A stretch of 5,697 nucleotides of DNA from Azovibrio restrictus (GTDB lineage: Bacteria; Pseudomonadota; Gammaproteobacteria; Burkholderiales; Rhodocyclaceae), in assembly GCA_003252145.1 (NCBI GenBank), contig QKDJ01000284.1, positions 1 through 5,697 on the forward strand, read 5' to 3'. Below the pieces are notes generated by a model. That model ran no database searches. It was not told where the DNA came from and saw only the letters and a program-made list of their open reading frames with translations. Both the position numbers and the translations under genes were made by a program. Positions 1-5,697 of this stretch are shown in pieces (the first letter of the stretch is position 1; each line of letters opens with the position of its first letter).

Positions 1-18
1 CACTGGAGCCGCCTTTTT
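1..18. terminator. Possible half of an intrinsic terminator at the window edge
   Basis: A G+C-rich run ending in GCCGCC is followed directly by five T residues (14-18) that run into the stop codon of the minus-strand gene. Read on the plus strand, this looks like the 3' arm and T-tract of a terminator for a gene to the left. Read on the minus strand, it gives an A-tract and the first arm of a hairpin just after the stop codon, so a bidirectional terminator is possible. The other arm would lie outside the window, so the hairpin cannot be confirmed. Confidence 0.25.
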
Positions 19-416
19 CATGGGGCATCCTGCCAGGGATCATCCCGGGCCGGTACGTAGGCCGCTTCCTCGAAAGGATCCAGTTGGGGTTGCAGCACCC
101 CGTAAATGAGGATGTGCCGTTCCGATACGGGATCGTAGGCCGCCGGTACGATGGCCAGAGGGGCGGGGGCTTGCCCTTGTTCCAGTCGGGCCTTGAGCCA
201 GGAGCGGGCCGCCGTCCGGGCTGCCTCGAAACTGGGGAACAGGGCCTTGGCACCCGGGTTGCGCACGGGTTGAAACTGACCGCTAATCTGGTCCAGCAAT
301 TGATCACGGCCCAGATACTGGACGGCATAGCCATCCGCAGGTCGGGGCAGGGGCAGGTCTTCCAGGCGGAAGGGGTCGCCAAAGGCCAGGGGGTCGTCCG
401 GGTGTAGTTCCAACAT
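18..416 (-). CDS. Uncharacterised 132-aa protein, divergent from the phosphate operon
   Basis: I do not recognise the family. The 132-residue product has no signal peptide or membrane segment, so it is probably cytoplasmic. Its ends are acidic and rich in Pro and Asp. The middle (about 28-115) alternates likely strands and helices, including an amphipathic, Ala- and Arg-rich helix near 62-80 and a hydrophobic strand-like stretch around 86-108 (LAIVPAAYD, then HILIYGVLQ). This resembles a small folded alpha/beta domain. The chosen ATG (414-416) begins MLELHPDDPLAFGD, but no good Shine-Dalgarno sequence precedes it. A second in-frame ATG at 471-473 would add 19 residues and has a weak GGA eight bases upstream. 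The open frame continues further back, but there it is antisense to the DUF47 gene and is not used. I count it as real because it fills the space up to a plausible terminator and its sequence composition looks like a real protein. Confidence 0.6.
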   Translation of the reverse strand: MLELHPDDPLAFGDPFRLEDLPLPRPADGYAVQYLGRDQLLDQISGQFQPVRNPGAKALFPSFEAARTAARSWLKARLEQGQAPAPLAIVPAAYDPVSERHILIYGVLQPQLDPFEEAAYVPARDDPWQDAP

Positions 417-472
417 GGGCGGCTTTTTAGCACGATAGGCGAAGGAATGCAGCCAGAATGCAAAATACCCCA

Positions 473-481
473 TGCTAGAAT
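473..481 (+). promoter_or_regulatory. Candidate extended -10 promoter of the phosphate operon
   Basis: TGCTAGAAT combines a TG dinucleotide with TAGAAT, which matches five of six bases of the sigma-70 -10 consensus. No good -35 element is seen at 16-18 bp spacing (CCAGAA at 17 bp), which an extended -10 can tolerate. Transcription would start near 488, leaving a leader of only about 15-20 nt before the DUF47 start. I see no pair of CTGTCAT-like repeats, so no PhoB box is evident. This is a consensus match only. Confidence 0.3.
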
Positions 482-501
482 CCAGCAGGATTTTCCGGTA
501 A

Positions 502-1146
502 GTGCCCATGTTTGCTCGTTTTATGCCCCAGGAAGGTCGTTTTTTCGACCTGTTCAATGCCCATGCCCAACAGATTGTGGACGGAGGGCAGGCCCTGGTG
601 TCCCTGATGGGTGCCCTGGTGGAATCGCCCCGGGAGGCCATGGCCCATGCCCAATCCATTGATCTGTTCGAGGGCAAGGCGGACAAGATCACCAGCGATA
701 CCCTGGCCCTGATCCATACCACCTTCATCACGCCCTTTGACCGGGACGAAATCCACAAGCTCATCAATGGCCTGGATGACATCCTCGACACCATTCAGGA
801 TGTGGCTGAATCCCTGACCCTCTACGATATCCAGCGGGTTACCCCCGAAGCCCGGCAAATGGCTGACCTCTGTCTGTCCTGTTGCCTGCGGGTGCGGACC
901 ATCGTAGGCCTGCTGGACTCCATGACCAATTCCGCCGCCATCATGAAGACCTGTGCTGAAATCCATCAGCTGGAATCCGATGCAGACCGGGTGCTGCGTA
1001 CGGCCATGTCCCGTCTGTTCCGGGATGAAGCGGATGTGCGCCAGGTGATCAAGCTGAAAGTGGTCTACGAGCTGCTGGAAGCGGTGACCGACCGCTGCGA
1101 GGTGGTGGCGGGTATTGTGGAAGCCATCGTGCTCGAGAATTCCTGA
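502..1146 (+). CDS. DUF47 / PhoU-like phosphate transport accessory protein
   Basis: The 214-aa product has the length and features of the DUF47 (PhoU_div, TIGR00153) family, soluble all-helical relatives of PhoU encoded next to Pit transporters. The N-terminus (MFARFMPQEGRFFDLFNAHA) is typical of the family. PhoU-like ExxxD metal-binding motifs appear at E57-D61 and E158-D162, with a further acidic segment at 80-96 and a similar E193-D197 in the last helix. Family members are thought to modulate Pi uptake by the partner Pit protein at the inner face of the membrane. The role here is inferred from family and position. The start may be GTG at 502, with AGGA 11 nt upstream, or ATG at 508, two codons later, which matches the usual family N-terminus. 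The transporter gene follows after 7 nt, so the two are almost certainly co-transcribed and probably translationally coupled. No truncation or frameshift is seen. Confidence 0.93.
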   Translation: MPMFARFMPQEGRFFDLFNAHAQQIVDGGQALVSLMGALVESPREAMAHAQSIDLFEGKADKITSDTLALIHTTFITPFDRDEIHKLINGLDDILDTIQDVAESLTLYDIQRVTPEARQMADLCLSCCLRVRTIVGLLDSMTNSAAIMKTCAEIHQLESDADRVLRTAMSRLFRDEADVRQVIKLKVVYELLEAVTDRCEVVAGIVEAIVLENS

Positions 1147-1153
1147 TCCGGGC

Positions 1154-2161
1154 ATGGACGCACTGCAAATCAGCCTGGCCACCCTGGTCTTCCTGGTATT
1201 CCTGGCCCTGGTTTTCGATTTTCTCAACGGCTTTCAGGACGCGGCCAACTCCATTGCCACCATCGTCTCCACCGGGGTCCTCAAGCCCCATCAAGCCGTG
1301 GCCTGGGCGGCCTTTTTCAATGTGGCCGCCATTTTCGTGTTCCAGCTCAAGGTGGCTGCCACCGTGGGTACAGGCATCGTCGATGGCTGGGCCGTGGATC
1401 ATGTGGTGGTGTTTGCGGCCCTGATTTCGGGCATCTCCTGGAACCTGATCACCTGGTATTTCGGTCTGCCCATTTCCGCATCCCATGCCCTGATTGGCGG
1501 CCTGGTGGGCGCTGCCCTCATGAAGGCCGGGCCGGCAGCCCTGGAGTGGTCGGGCCTGGGCAAGGTCATCATGTTCATCTTCATTTCGCCCCTGTTGGGC
1601 ATGGTGCTGGGCGCCCTGATGCTGCTGATCATCACCTGGCTGTGCCGGCGGCAGATGCCGCGCCGTATGGACCGTTGGTTCCGGCGCCTGCAACTGGTTT
1701 CCGCAGCCCTCTACAGCCTGGGACACGGGGGCAACGATGCCCAGAAAACCATAGGGGTGATCTGGATGCTGTTGCTGGCGGCGGGATCGTCCTCGGTAGG
1801 CGATGGAGTGCCGCTCTGGGTGGTGGTTCTGTGCCACCTGGCCATGGGCCTGGGGACCTTGTTTGGCGGCTGGCGTATCGTCAAGACCATGGGCCAGCGC
1901 ATTACCCGACTCAATCCCATGGGGGGCTTCTGTGCCGAAACCAGTGGGGCTTTCACCTTGTTCCTGGCCACTTCATTGGGTATTCCCATTTCCACCACCC
2001 ACACCATCACCGGTTCCATCATCGGTGTAGGCTCGGCCCGGCGCCTTTCTGGCGTGCGTTGGGGCGTGGCGGGGGGCATTCTCTGGGCCTGGGTACTGAC
2101 TATCCCCTGCTGCGCCCTGGTGGGGGCCTTGGCCTGGGAAATGGGGCAGTGGGTCCTGTGA
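1154..2161 (+). CDS. pit: PiT-family low-affinity inorganic phosphate transporter
   Basis: This 335-aa integral inner-membrane protein belongs to the PiT family (PF01384), which imports phosphate, often as a metal-phosphate complex, driven by H+ or Na+. The duplicated family signature is clear. The first half has NGFQDAANS (25-33) and GLPISASH (104-111). The second half has GGNDAQKTIG (192-201) and GIPISTTH (276-283). Hydrophobic segments suggest roughly ten membrane helices, with a short basic cytoplasmic loop between the halves (about 164-180, Arg-rich). The length fits the compact class paired with DUF47 proteins, not the roughly 500-aa E. coli PitA. ATG 1154 was chosen because it gives a normal start (MDALQ) 7 nt after the DUF47 stop. 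A TTG at 1115 is in frame but would overlap the upstream gene. The ribosome binding site is weak, consistent with translational coupling. The coupling ion cannot be read from the sequence. One oddity is Q28 in the first signature, where many homologues have His or Asn. Confidence 0.96.
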   Translation: MDALQISLATLVFLVFLALVFDFLNGFQDAANSIATIVSTGVLKPHQAVAWAAFFNVAAIFVFQLKVAATVGTGIVDGWAVDHVVVFAALISGISWNLITWYFGLPISASHALIGGLVGAALMKAGPAALEWSGLGKVIMFIFISPLLGMVLGALMLLIITWLCRRQMPRRMDRWFRRLQLVSAALYSLGHGGNDAQKTIGVIWMLLLAAGSSSVGDGVPLWVVVLCHLAMGLGTLFGGWRIVKTMGQRITRLNPMGGFCAETSGAFTLFLATSLGIPISTTHTITGSIIGVGSARRLSGVRWGVAGGILWAWVLTIPCCALVGALAWEMGQWVL

Positions 2162-2166
2162 GGGGG
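2161..2166 (+). promoter_or_regulatory. Strong ribosome binding site for the 57-aa membrane protein
   Basis: AGGGGG starts at the last base of the transporter stop codon and lies 8 nt before ATG 2175. It is the best Shine-Dalgarno match in the operon and supports translation of the short gene that follows. Confidence 0.6.
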
Positions 2167-2174
2167 ACAGTCTG

Positions 2175-2348
2175 ATGCGGGCCCTGGCCTACCTGTTGTG
2201 GCTGGGTGTGCTGGTCGGCCTGGTGTGGTGGCTTCCCTTCCTGTGGGAGCTGGCCTTGGCCGGAGCTATTGGCGGGGTGTACTGGGCCTTTTTCGCGCCC
2301 CGGGGACCGGTGGACAGCGAAGATCAAGGAACGGCAGGGAAGGATTAA
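2175..2348 (+). CDS. 57-aa hydrophobic small membrane protein, third gene of the phosphate operon
   Basis: A 57-codon frame begins 13 nt after the transporter stop and ends with TAA. The product is mostly hydrophobic and Trp-rich (five Trp). Residues 4-20 and about 24-41 form two likely membrane segments separated by a Pro and a Glu, and a polar, charged tail of about 15 residues (PRGPVDSEDQ) follows. The single Arg near the N-terminus and the tail suggest a helical hairpin in the inner membrane. I do not recognise a family. It could be a small partner or stabiliser of the transporter, or simply a co-transcribed membrane protein. Evidence that it is real: same strand, tight spacing, strong ribosome binding site, a coherent membrane-protein composition, and no other gene in the space before the convergent stop at 2376. 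It is short enough to be missed by length cut-offs. Confidence 0.65.
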   Translation: MRALAYLLWLGVLVGLVWWLPFLWELALAGAIGGVYWAFFAPRGPVDSEDQGTAGKD

Positions 2349-2375
2349 GAACCACCTGCTGATGATGGCCTGGGT

Positions 2376-2597
2376 TCAGGCGGGTTCGTCAGGGGTGAGC
2401 AGGGTTTCGATTTCCCAGATCTGGTCCCGTAGTTGGAGTTTCTTCTTTTTCAGGCGGCGTACCAGCAGCTGATCCGGCGGCGGATTTTCGGCCAGATGGC
2501 TGATGACCTGATCCAGGTCCCGGTGTTCCTCAACCAGAGCCAGGCGCCGGGCTTCGTAACGTTCAATGTCTTCAGTTGTCAGGGGTGGATTTGCCAT
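2376..2597 (-). CDS. DUF465 / YdcH-family small coiled-coil protein
   Basis: The 73-aa product matches the DUF465 (PF04325, YdcH-like) pattern: an N-terminal helix with EEHRDLDQVISHL (23-35), a short Pro/Asp linker (39-42), and a second helix carrying the lysine-rich LKKKKLQLRDQI (49-60). Such proteins are short helical hairpins. Their cellular role is not established, so none is assigned. The ATG at 2595-2597 gives a normal length for the family. AGGA at 2610-2613 is a possible ribosome binding site, 12 nt away, which is rather far. The gene starts 26 nt inside the 3' end of the large c-di-GMP gene in another frame, so translation may depend on ribosomes finishing that gene. Its stop lies 27 nt from the stop of the convergent phosphate operon. 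The chance of being real is high because the family motif is clear. Confidence 0.88.
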   Translation of the reverse strand: MANPPLTTEDIERYEARRLALVEEHRDLDQVISHLAENPPPDQLLVRRLKKKKLQLRDQIWEIETLLTPDEPA

Positions 2598-5500
2598 GGT
2601 GGTGAGCTGTCCTAGATGAACGGTGGGTATGCAGGATGGCTGCCTGATAGTTGGTAAGCCAGTCTGGCACATCTTCGCCCTGCATGGGAGGAGCGATGCC
2701 AAAGCCCTGCAGGTAATCGCAGCGGTGAATGCGCAGGAAGTAACGCTGGGCGTCGGTGGTCACGCCTTCGGCCACCACTTTGAGCCCCAGGCTGTGGGCC
2801 AGGGCCAGAGTGGCAGCACTGATGGCGGCATCGTTGGAGTCGTCCTCGATGTCGCGCACGAATTCCCGGTCCAGCTTCAGGGTCTGGATGGGCAGGCGCT
2901 TCAGGTAAGCCAGGGAGGAATAACCGGTGCCGAAGTCGTCAATGGCCAGGCAGACCCCCAGCTGGCGCAGGGCCTGCAACTGGGTGATGGCCTGGGCCGG
3001 GTTGTGCATGGCGACGGTTTCGGTGATTTCCAGTTCCAGATCGTTGTCCCGCAACTGATGCCGGATCAGGGCCTGGCGTACTTCTTCCACCAGGGTGTGG
3101 GAGCGTAGTTGCTGGGCCGAGAGATTGACGGCCATGCGTACCAAAGCAAAGCGAGCATCGTTGCGACGCCAGGCCACCAGTTGCCGGCAGGCCTCGTCCA
3201 GCACCCAGCTACCGATCTGGGTGATGAGCCCGGTTTCTTCGGCGATGGGAATGAACTGCTGGGGCATGATCATGCCCTTGACCGGATGCTGCCAACGGAT
3301 CAGGGCTTCAAAACCCACCAGCCGGGAGTCATCGTTGCAGACCTGGGGTTGGTAGTGGAGGGAGAACTGATTTTGCTTGATGGCTTCCCGCAGGTCTCTT
3401 TCCAGGGCCAGTCGCTCTCCCGAGGCTGCGTCCAGGTCCGGGGTAAAGCGCTGGATATTGTTTCGTCCCTGTTCCTTGGCGTGATACATGGCCGCATCCG
3501 CGTGCTTCAACAGGGTTTCCACATCCTCACCGTCTTCGGGGAACTGGCTGATGCCGATGCTGGGGGTGGAGTGGAGGATATGGGCTTCCGCCTGAATGGG
3601 CTCGCTCAGGGTACGCAGGATGTTCTGGGCGATTTCGTCCGCATCGTTCTTTTCCCGCAGGCCCGTGAGTACCACCACGAACTCGTCTCCCCCGGGTCGG
3701 GCCACGATGTCACTATCCCTTACCGCCTTCTGGAGGCGGCGGGAGATTTCCACCAGCAACAGGTCACCAATGTGGTGACCCAGGGTGTCATTGATGATCT
3801 TGAAGCGATCCAGGTCAATGAACAGTACTGCCAGGTAACGTCCTTCCCGTCGGCTGTCCAGCAGAGCCTGGGCCAGGCGGCTTTCCAGGTTGTAGCGGTT
3901 GAACAGTCCGGTCAGGGCATCATGGTGGGCCATGTGGGCGATACGTTCCTCGCTGGCCTTGCGTTCGGTGATGTCCGTGAAATTGGCAATATGGTGGGTG
4001 ATCTCCCCTTCTGGATTGCGGATCACGGAAATGGAGGCCCAGCAGGGAGACATCTCACCATTCTTGTTTCGGTCCCAGAGTTCTCCATGCCAGAAGCCTC
4101 GCTCATTCAGGCTGGTCCACATGTCCTGGTAGACCTCGGCAGAGGTTTCTCCCGAAGCCAGCAGGCTGGGACACTGTCCCAGGACATCTTCCTGGCTGTA
4201 TCCTGTCAGGGCGGTGAAAGCTGGGTTGGCGGCCACGATGCGATTATCCGCATTCGTGATGATGATGGCCTCGCTACTGTGGGCAAAGACGCTGGCGTAA
4301 AGGTGCAAGGCCGTCTCCGCATCGCGCTTGGCGGTTACATCCCGGAAAACGCTGAGTACATCGCCGCCAGGGAGGCGAACCACATCATTTTCCACCCATA
4401 ATTCCAAGTGTTCGTCTCGATAGTGGGTTTGGGGCAGGGACTGCATTTGTCCGGTTTTCTCAGCTTTCTTCAGGGTCTCGAGAAAACCTGAGTCGATGAC
4501 TCCCGGAAAAACCTTGGTCAGGTGTTTGCCCTTGACTTCATCACGCCGAAGACCTGTGATGGTTTCGGCTGCCCGGTTGAAGTCGATGATGGTGAAATCC
4601 CGTTGATCCTTGGTCAGGCGGAACAGGGAAACCCCTTCGTTCATGTGATCGAACATGCCCCGGTAACGGGCTTCCTGGCGGGCGATGATGCGTTCGGAAT
4701 GGAAGAAGCGCCAGCCTATGACGAGGGCGCTGGTGCCCGAGAGCACCAGGAACAGGATCAGGGCCAGCCAAGTGGTCTGACGGGCATGGATGACCGGAGC
4801 CATAGCCTCGGTTTGGTCAATCTTGACCACCATGCCCCAGCCCAGGGCGGGCAGGTAGCGCCAGGCAGCGGCAATGGCTTTTCCTGCGCTGTCACGGGTA
4901 AGGCCAGAACCGTAGTCGCCAGCCAAAGCTAGGCGCATGGGTTGGCTGGCCTGGGCCATGGGCATTTGAATGGCCAGGGAAGCGGGCTGATCGTGACGAA
5001 TGGACAGGGGCAGGCGCAGGCTGTCGCCAGAGGGCTCAGCCAGGATGGTTTCGCCTGTGCTTCCCAGGCCCGTTCGATCCGCCAGAACGGGGGTGATGGT
5101 GTCCAGATTGAGCTGCAGGGCCAGGGCACCGGCAGGGCGCCCCTCTTCCAGCAAGGGGGCTACCAGGAAGGCGGCTGTTTTGCCATTGGATGGGCCGTAG
5201 GCCTCAAAGGTCGTCAAATCCGTATACAGGGAGGCCATGGCCTGACGAAAACCTCTGGCCAGACCAGTGTCCTTGTAGGGGCCGGTGGTCAGGCTGGTGT
5301 CCAGGTCGGCTTCCTGGCGCAAGGAAAACACCACATCCCCATTGGGGGCGATAAGCAGCAGGTCGTGATAGACGCTGGAGCGGATCAGGGTGTTGAACTG
5401 ATTCCGGTAGGAGGCCTCCTGCGTCGGGCTCAGGTGAGCGCCTCGCCTGCGTTCCTGCTCGATGGCTTCCATGGTCTGGCGCACCTGAGCGCTGCGGCTC

Positions 5501-5697
5501 AGGGTCTGCACATCATCAAGACGTTCATTGATGAAGGTGTTGATCTGGTCGGCCTTCTTGTCCGCGATGGAGGAAATGTTCTGCAGCACTGTCTGGCTCA
5601 GGGTTTCCTCGAAAGTGTGCAGATAGAACCAGGCCAGAATGGCCAGGGGCAGGGCTGCGACCAGCAGGAATCCAAGGGCCAGCCGGGTGGTGAGGGG
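2572..5697 (-). CDS. Membrane-bound dCache-PAS-PAS-GGDEF-EAL c-di-GMP protein (5' end outside window)
   Basis: The frame stays open to the right edge, so at least 1041 residues are present and the start lies outside. A GTG at 5587-5589 is possible but would remove the first membrane helix. Residue 1 here is the codon ending at 5697. Order: membrane helix (about 6-26), periplasmic dCache-like sensor (about 40-300), second helix (about 308-330), PAS (about 343-460), PAS (about 465-582), GGDEF (about 590-755), EAL (about 763-1010), then a polar tail. The GGDEF domain has DLDRFK with metal ligand D628, the motif GGDEF at 669-673 and an RxxD inhibitory site (RDSD, 660-663) five residues before it, so diguanylate cyclase activity with product feedback is expected. 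The EAL domain keeps EAL (797-799), NLS (858-860), EITE (890-893), DDFG (920-923), KLD (941-943) and the Glu of EGV (977). The fourth position of EGVE is Thr (980). Phosphodiesterase activity is therefore likely but not certain. It probably adjusts c-di-GMP, and so motility or biofilm behaviour, in response to an external small ligand and a cytoplasmic cue. Neither signal is known. Confidence 0.96.
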   Translation of the reverse strand, partial: PLTTRLALGFLLVAALPLAILAWFYLHTFEETLSQTVLQNISSIADKKADQINTFINERLDDVQTLSRSAQVRQTMEAIEQERRRGAHLSPTQEASYRNQFNTLIRSSVYHDLLLIAPNGDVVFSLRQEADLDTSLTTGPYKDTGLARGFRQAMASLYTDLTTFEAYGPSNGKTAAFLVAPLLEEGRPAGALALQLNLDTITPVLADRTGLGSTGETILAEPSGDSLRLPLSIRHDQPASLAIQMPMAQASQPMRLALAGDYGSGLTRDSAGKAIAAAWRYLPALGWGMVVKIDQTEAMAPVIHARQTTWLALILFLVLSGTSALVIGWRFFHSERIIARQEARYRGMFDHMNEGVSLFRLTKDQRDFTIIDFNRAAETITGLRRDEVKGKHLTKVFPGVIDSGFLETLKKAEKTGQMQSLPQTHYRDEHLELWVENDVVRLPGGDVLSVFRDVTAKRDAETALHLYASVFAHSSEAIIITNADNRIVAANPAFTALTGYSQEDVLGQCPSLLASGETSAEVYQDMWTSLNERGFWHGELWDRNKNGEMSPCWASISVIRNPEGEITHHIANFTDITERKASEERIAHMAHHDALTGLFNRYNLESRLAQALLDSRREGRYLAVLFIDLDRFKIINDTLGHHIGDLLLVEISRRLQKAVRDSDIVARPGGDEFVVVLTGLREKNDADEIAQNILRTLSEPIQAEAHILHSTPSIGISQFPEDGEDVETLLKHADAAMYHAKEQGRNNIQRFTPDLDAASGERLALERDLREAIKQNQFSLHYQPQVCNDDSRLVGFEALIRWQHPVKGMIMPQQFIPIAEETGLITQIGSWVLDEACRQLVAWRRNDARFALVRMAVNLSAQQLRSHTLVEEVRQALIRHQLRDNDLELEITETVAMHNPAQAITQLQALRQLGVCLAIDDFGTGYSSLAYLKRLPIQTLKLDREFVRDIEDDSNDAAISAATLALAHSLGLKVVAEGVTTDAQRYFLRIHRCDYLQGFGIAPPMQGEDVPDWLTNYQAAILHTHRSSRTAHHHGKSTPDN

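Noticed and set aside
417..794. N-terminal extension of the left minus-strand gene to 258 residues
   Set aside because: The added part is antisense to the DUF47 gene and has no conserved character. A start at 414-416, or at most 471-473, is more reasonable.
475..1227. 250-codon minus-strand open frame opposite the DUF47 gene
   Set aside because: Antisense shadow of a well-supported gene; its product is His-, Gly- and Gln-rich with no family resemblance.
1049..1837. 262-codon minus-strand open frame opposite the transporter gene
   Set aside because: Antisense shadow; the His/Gln/Gly-rich product reflects the hydrophobic codons of the transporter read in reverse.
2368..2381. GCCTG-GGTT-CAGGC hairpin as a terminator
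   Set aside because: The stem is only 5 bp, lacks a T-tract on either strand, and overlaps the DUF465 stop codon.
2206..2472. 88-codon plus-strand frame covering the convergent junction
   Set aside because: It overlaps the better-supported 57-aa gene out of frame and runs antisense into the DUF465 gene. Its composition is not protein-like and it has no good ribosome binding site.
3109..4401. 430-codon plus-strand open frame opposite the GGDEF and EAL coding region
   Set aside because: It is entirely antisense to a gene with clear conserved motifs. Its product is low in complexity, rich in Gly, Val and Gln, with no recognisable domain, as expected from the reverse complement of G+C-rich coding DNA.
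1..5697. CRISPR arrays, tandem repeats, IS ends, tRNA genes, phage or defence genes
   Set aside because: Reading both strands shows no regularly spaced repeats, no inverted repeats flanking a transposase, no tRNA-like cloverleaf and no defence or phage domains. The window is ordinary transport and signalling genes.

Overview
The window is about 60% G+C, tightly packed with genes, and carries two convergent blocks typical of a Gram-negative proteobacterium. Protein style and gene content (DUF47-Pit pair, a YdcH-type DUF465 protein, a long dCache-PAS-PAS-GGDEF-EAL protein) fit a betaproteobacterium, possibly Rhodocyclales-like. That placement is an inference from protein style; no rRNA or other marker is present.

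Left block. An unrecognised 132-aa gene lies on the minus strand (18-416). Across an 86-nt divergent gap starts a plus-strand phosphate operon: a DUF47/PhoU-like Pit accessory protein (502-1146), a PiT-family inorganic phosphate transporter (1154-2161), and a 57-aa hydrophobic protein (2175-2348) preceded by a strong ribosome binding site. Gaps of 7 and 13 nt argue for one transcript. The DUF47 protein probably modulates Pi uptake by the transporter. The small membrane protein is the least understood member of the operon.

Right block, minus strand. A very large c-di-GMP signalling gene enters from beyond the right edge (window end to 2572). Its visible part encodes an N-terminal membrane helix, a periplasmic dCache-like sensor, a second helix, two PAS domains, a GGDEF domain with intact active site and inhibitory site, and an EAL domain with one substitution in a usually conserved motif. 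Its 3' end overlaps by 26 nt the start of a 73-aa DUF465/YdcH-family gene (2376-2597). This gene converges on the phosphate operon with only 27 nt between stop codons and no clear terminator.

I see no tRNA, rRNA, CRISPR array, insertion sequence, phage gene or integrated element. The many other long open frames, including a 430-codon one antisense to the signalling gene, are shadows expected in G+C-rich coding DNA. Nothing here amounts to a clearly new system. The points most worth checking are the small operon protein, the altered EAL motif, the gene overlap and the uncharacterised divergent gene.
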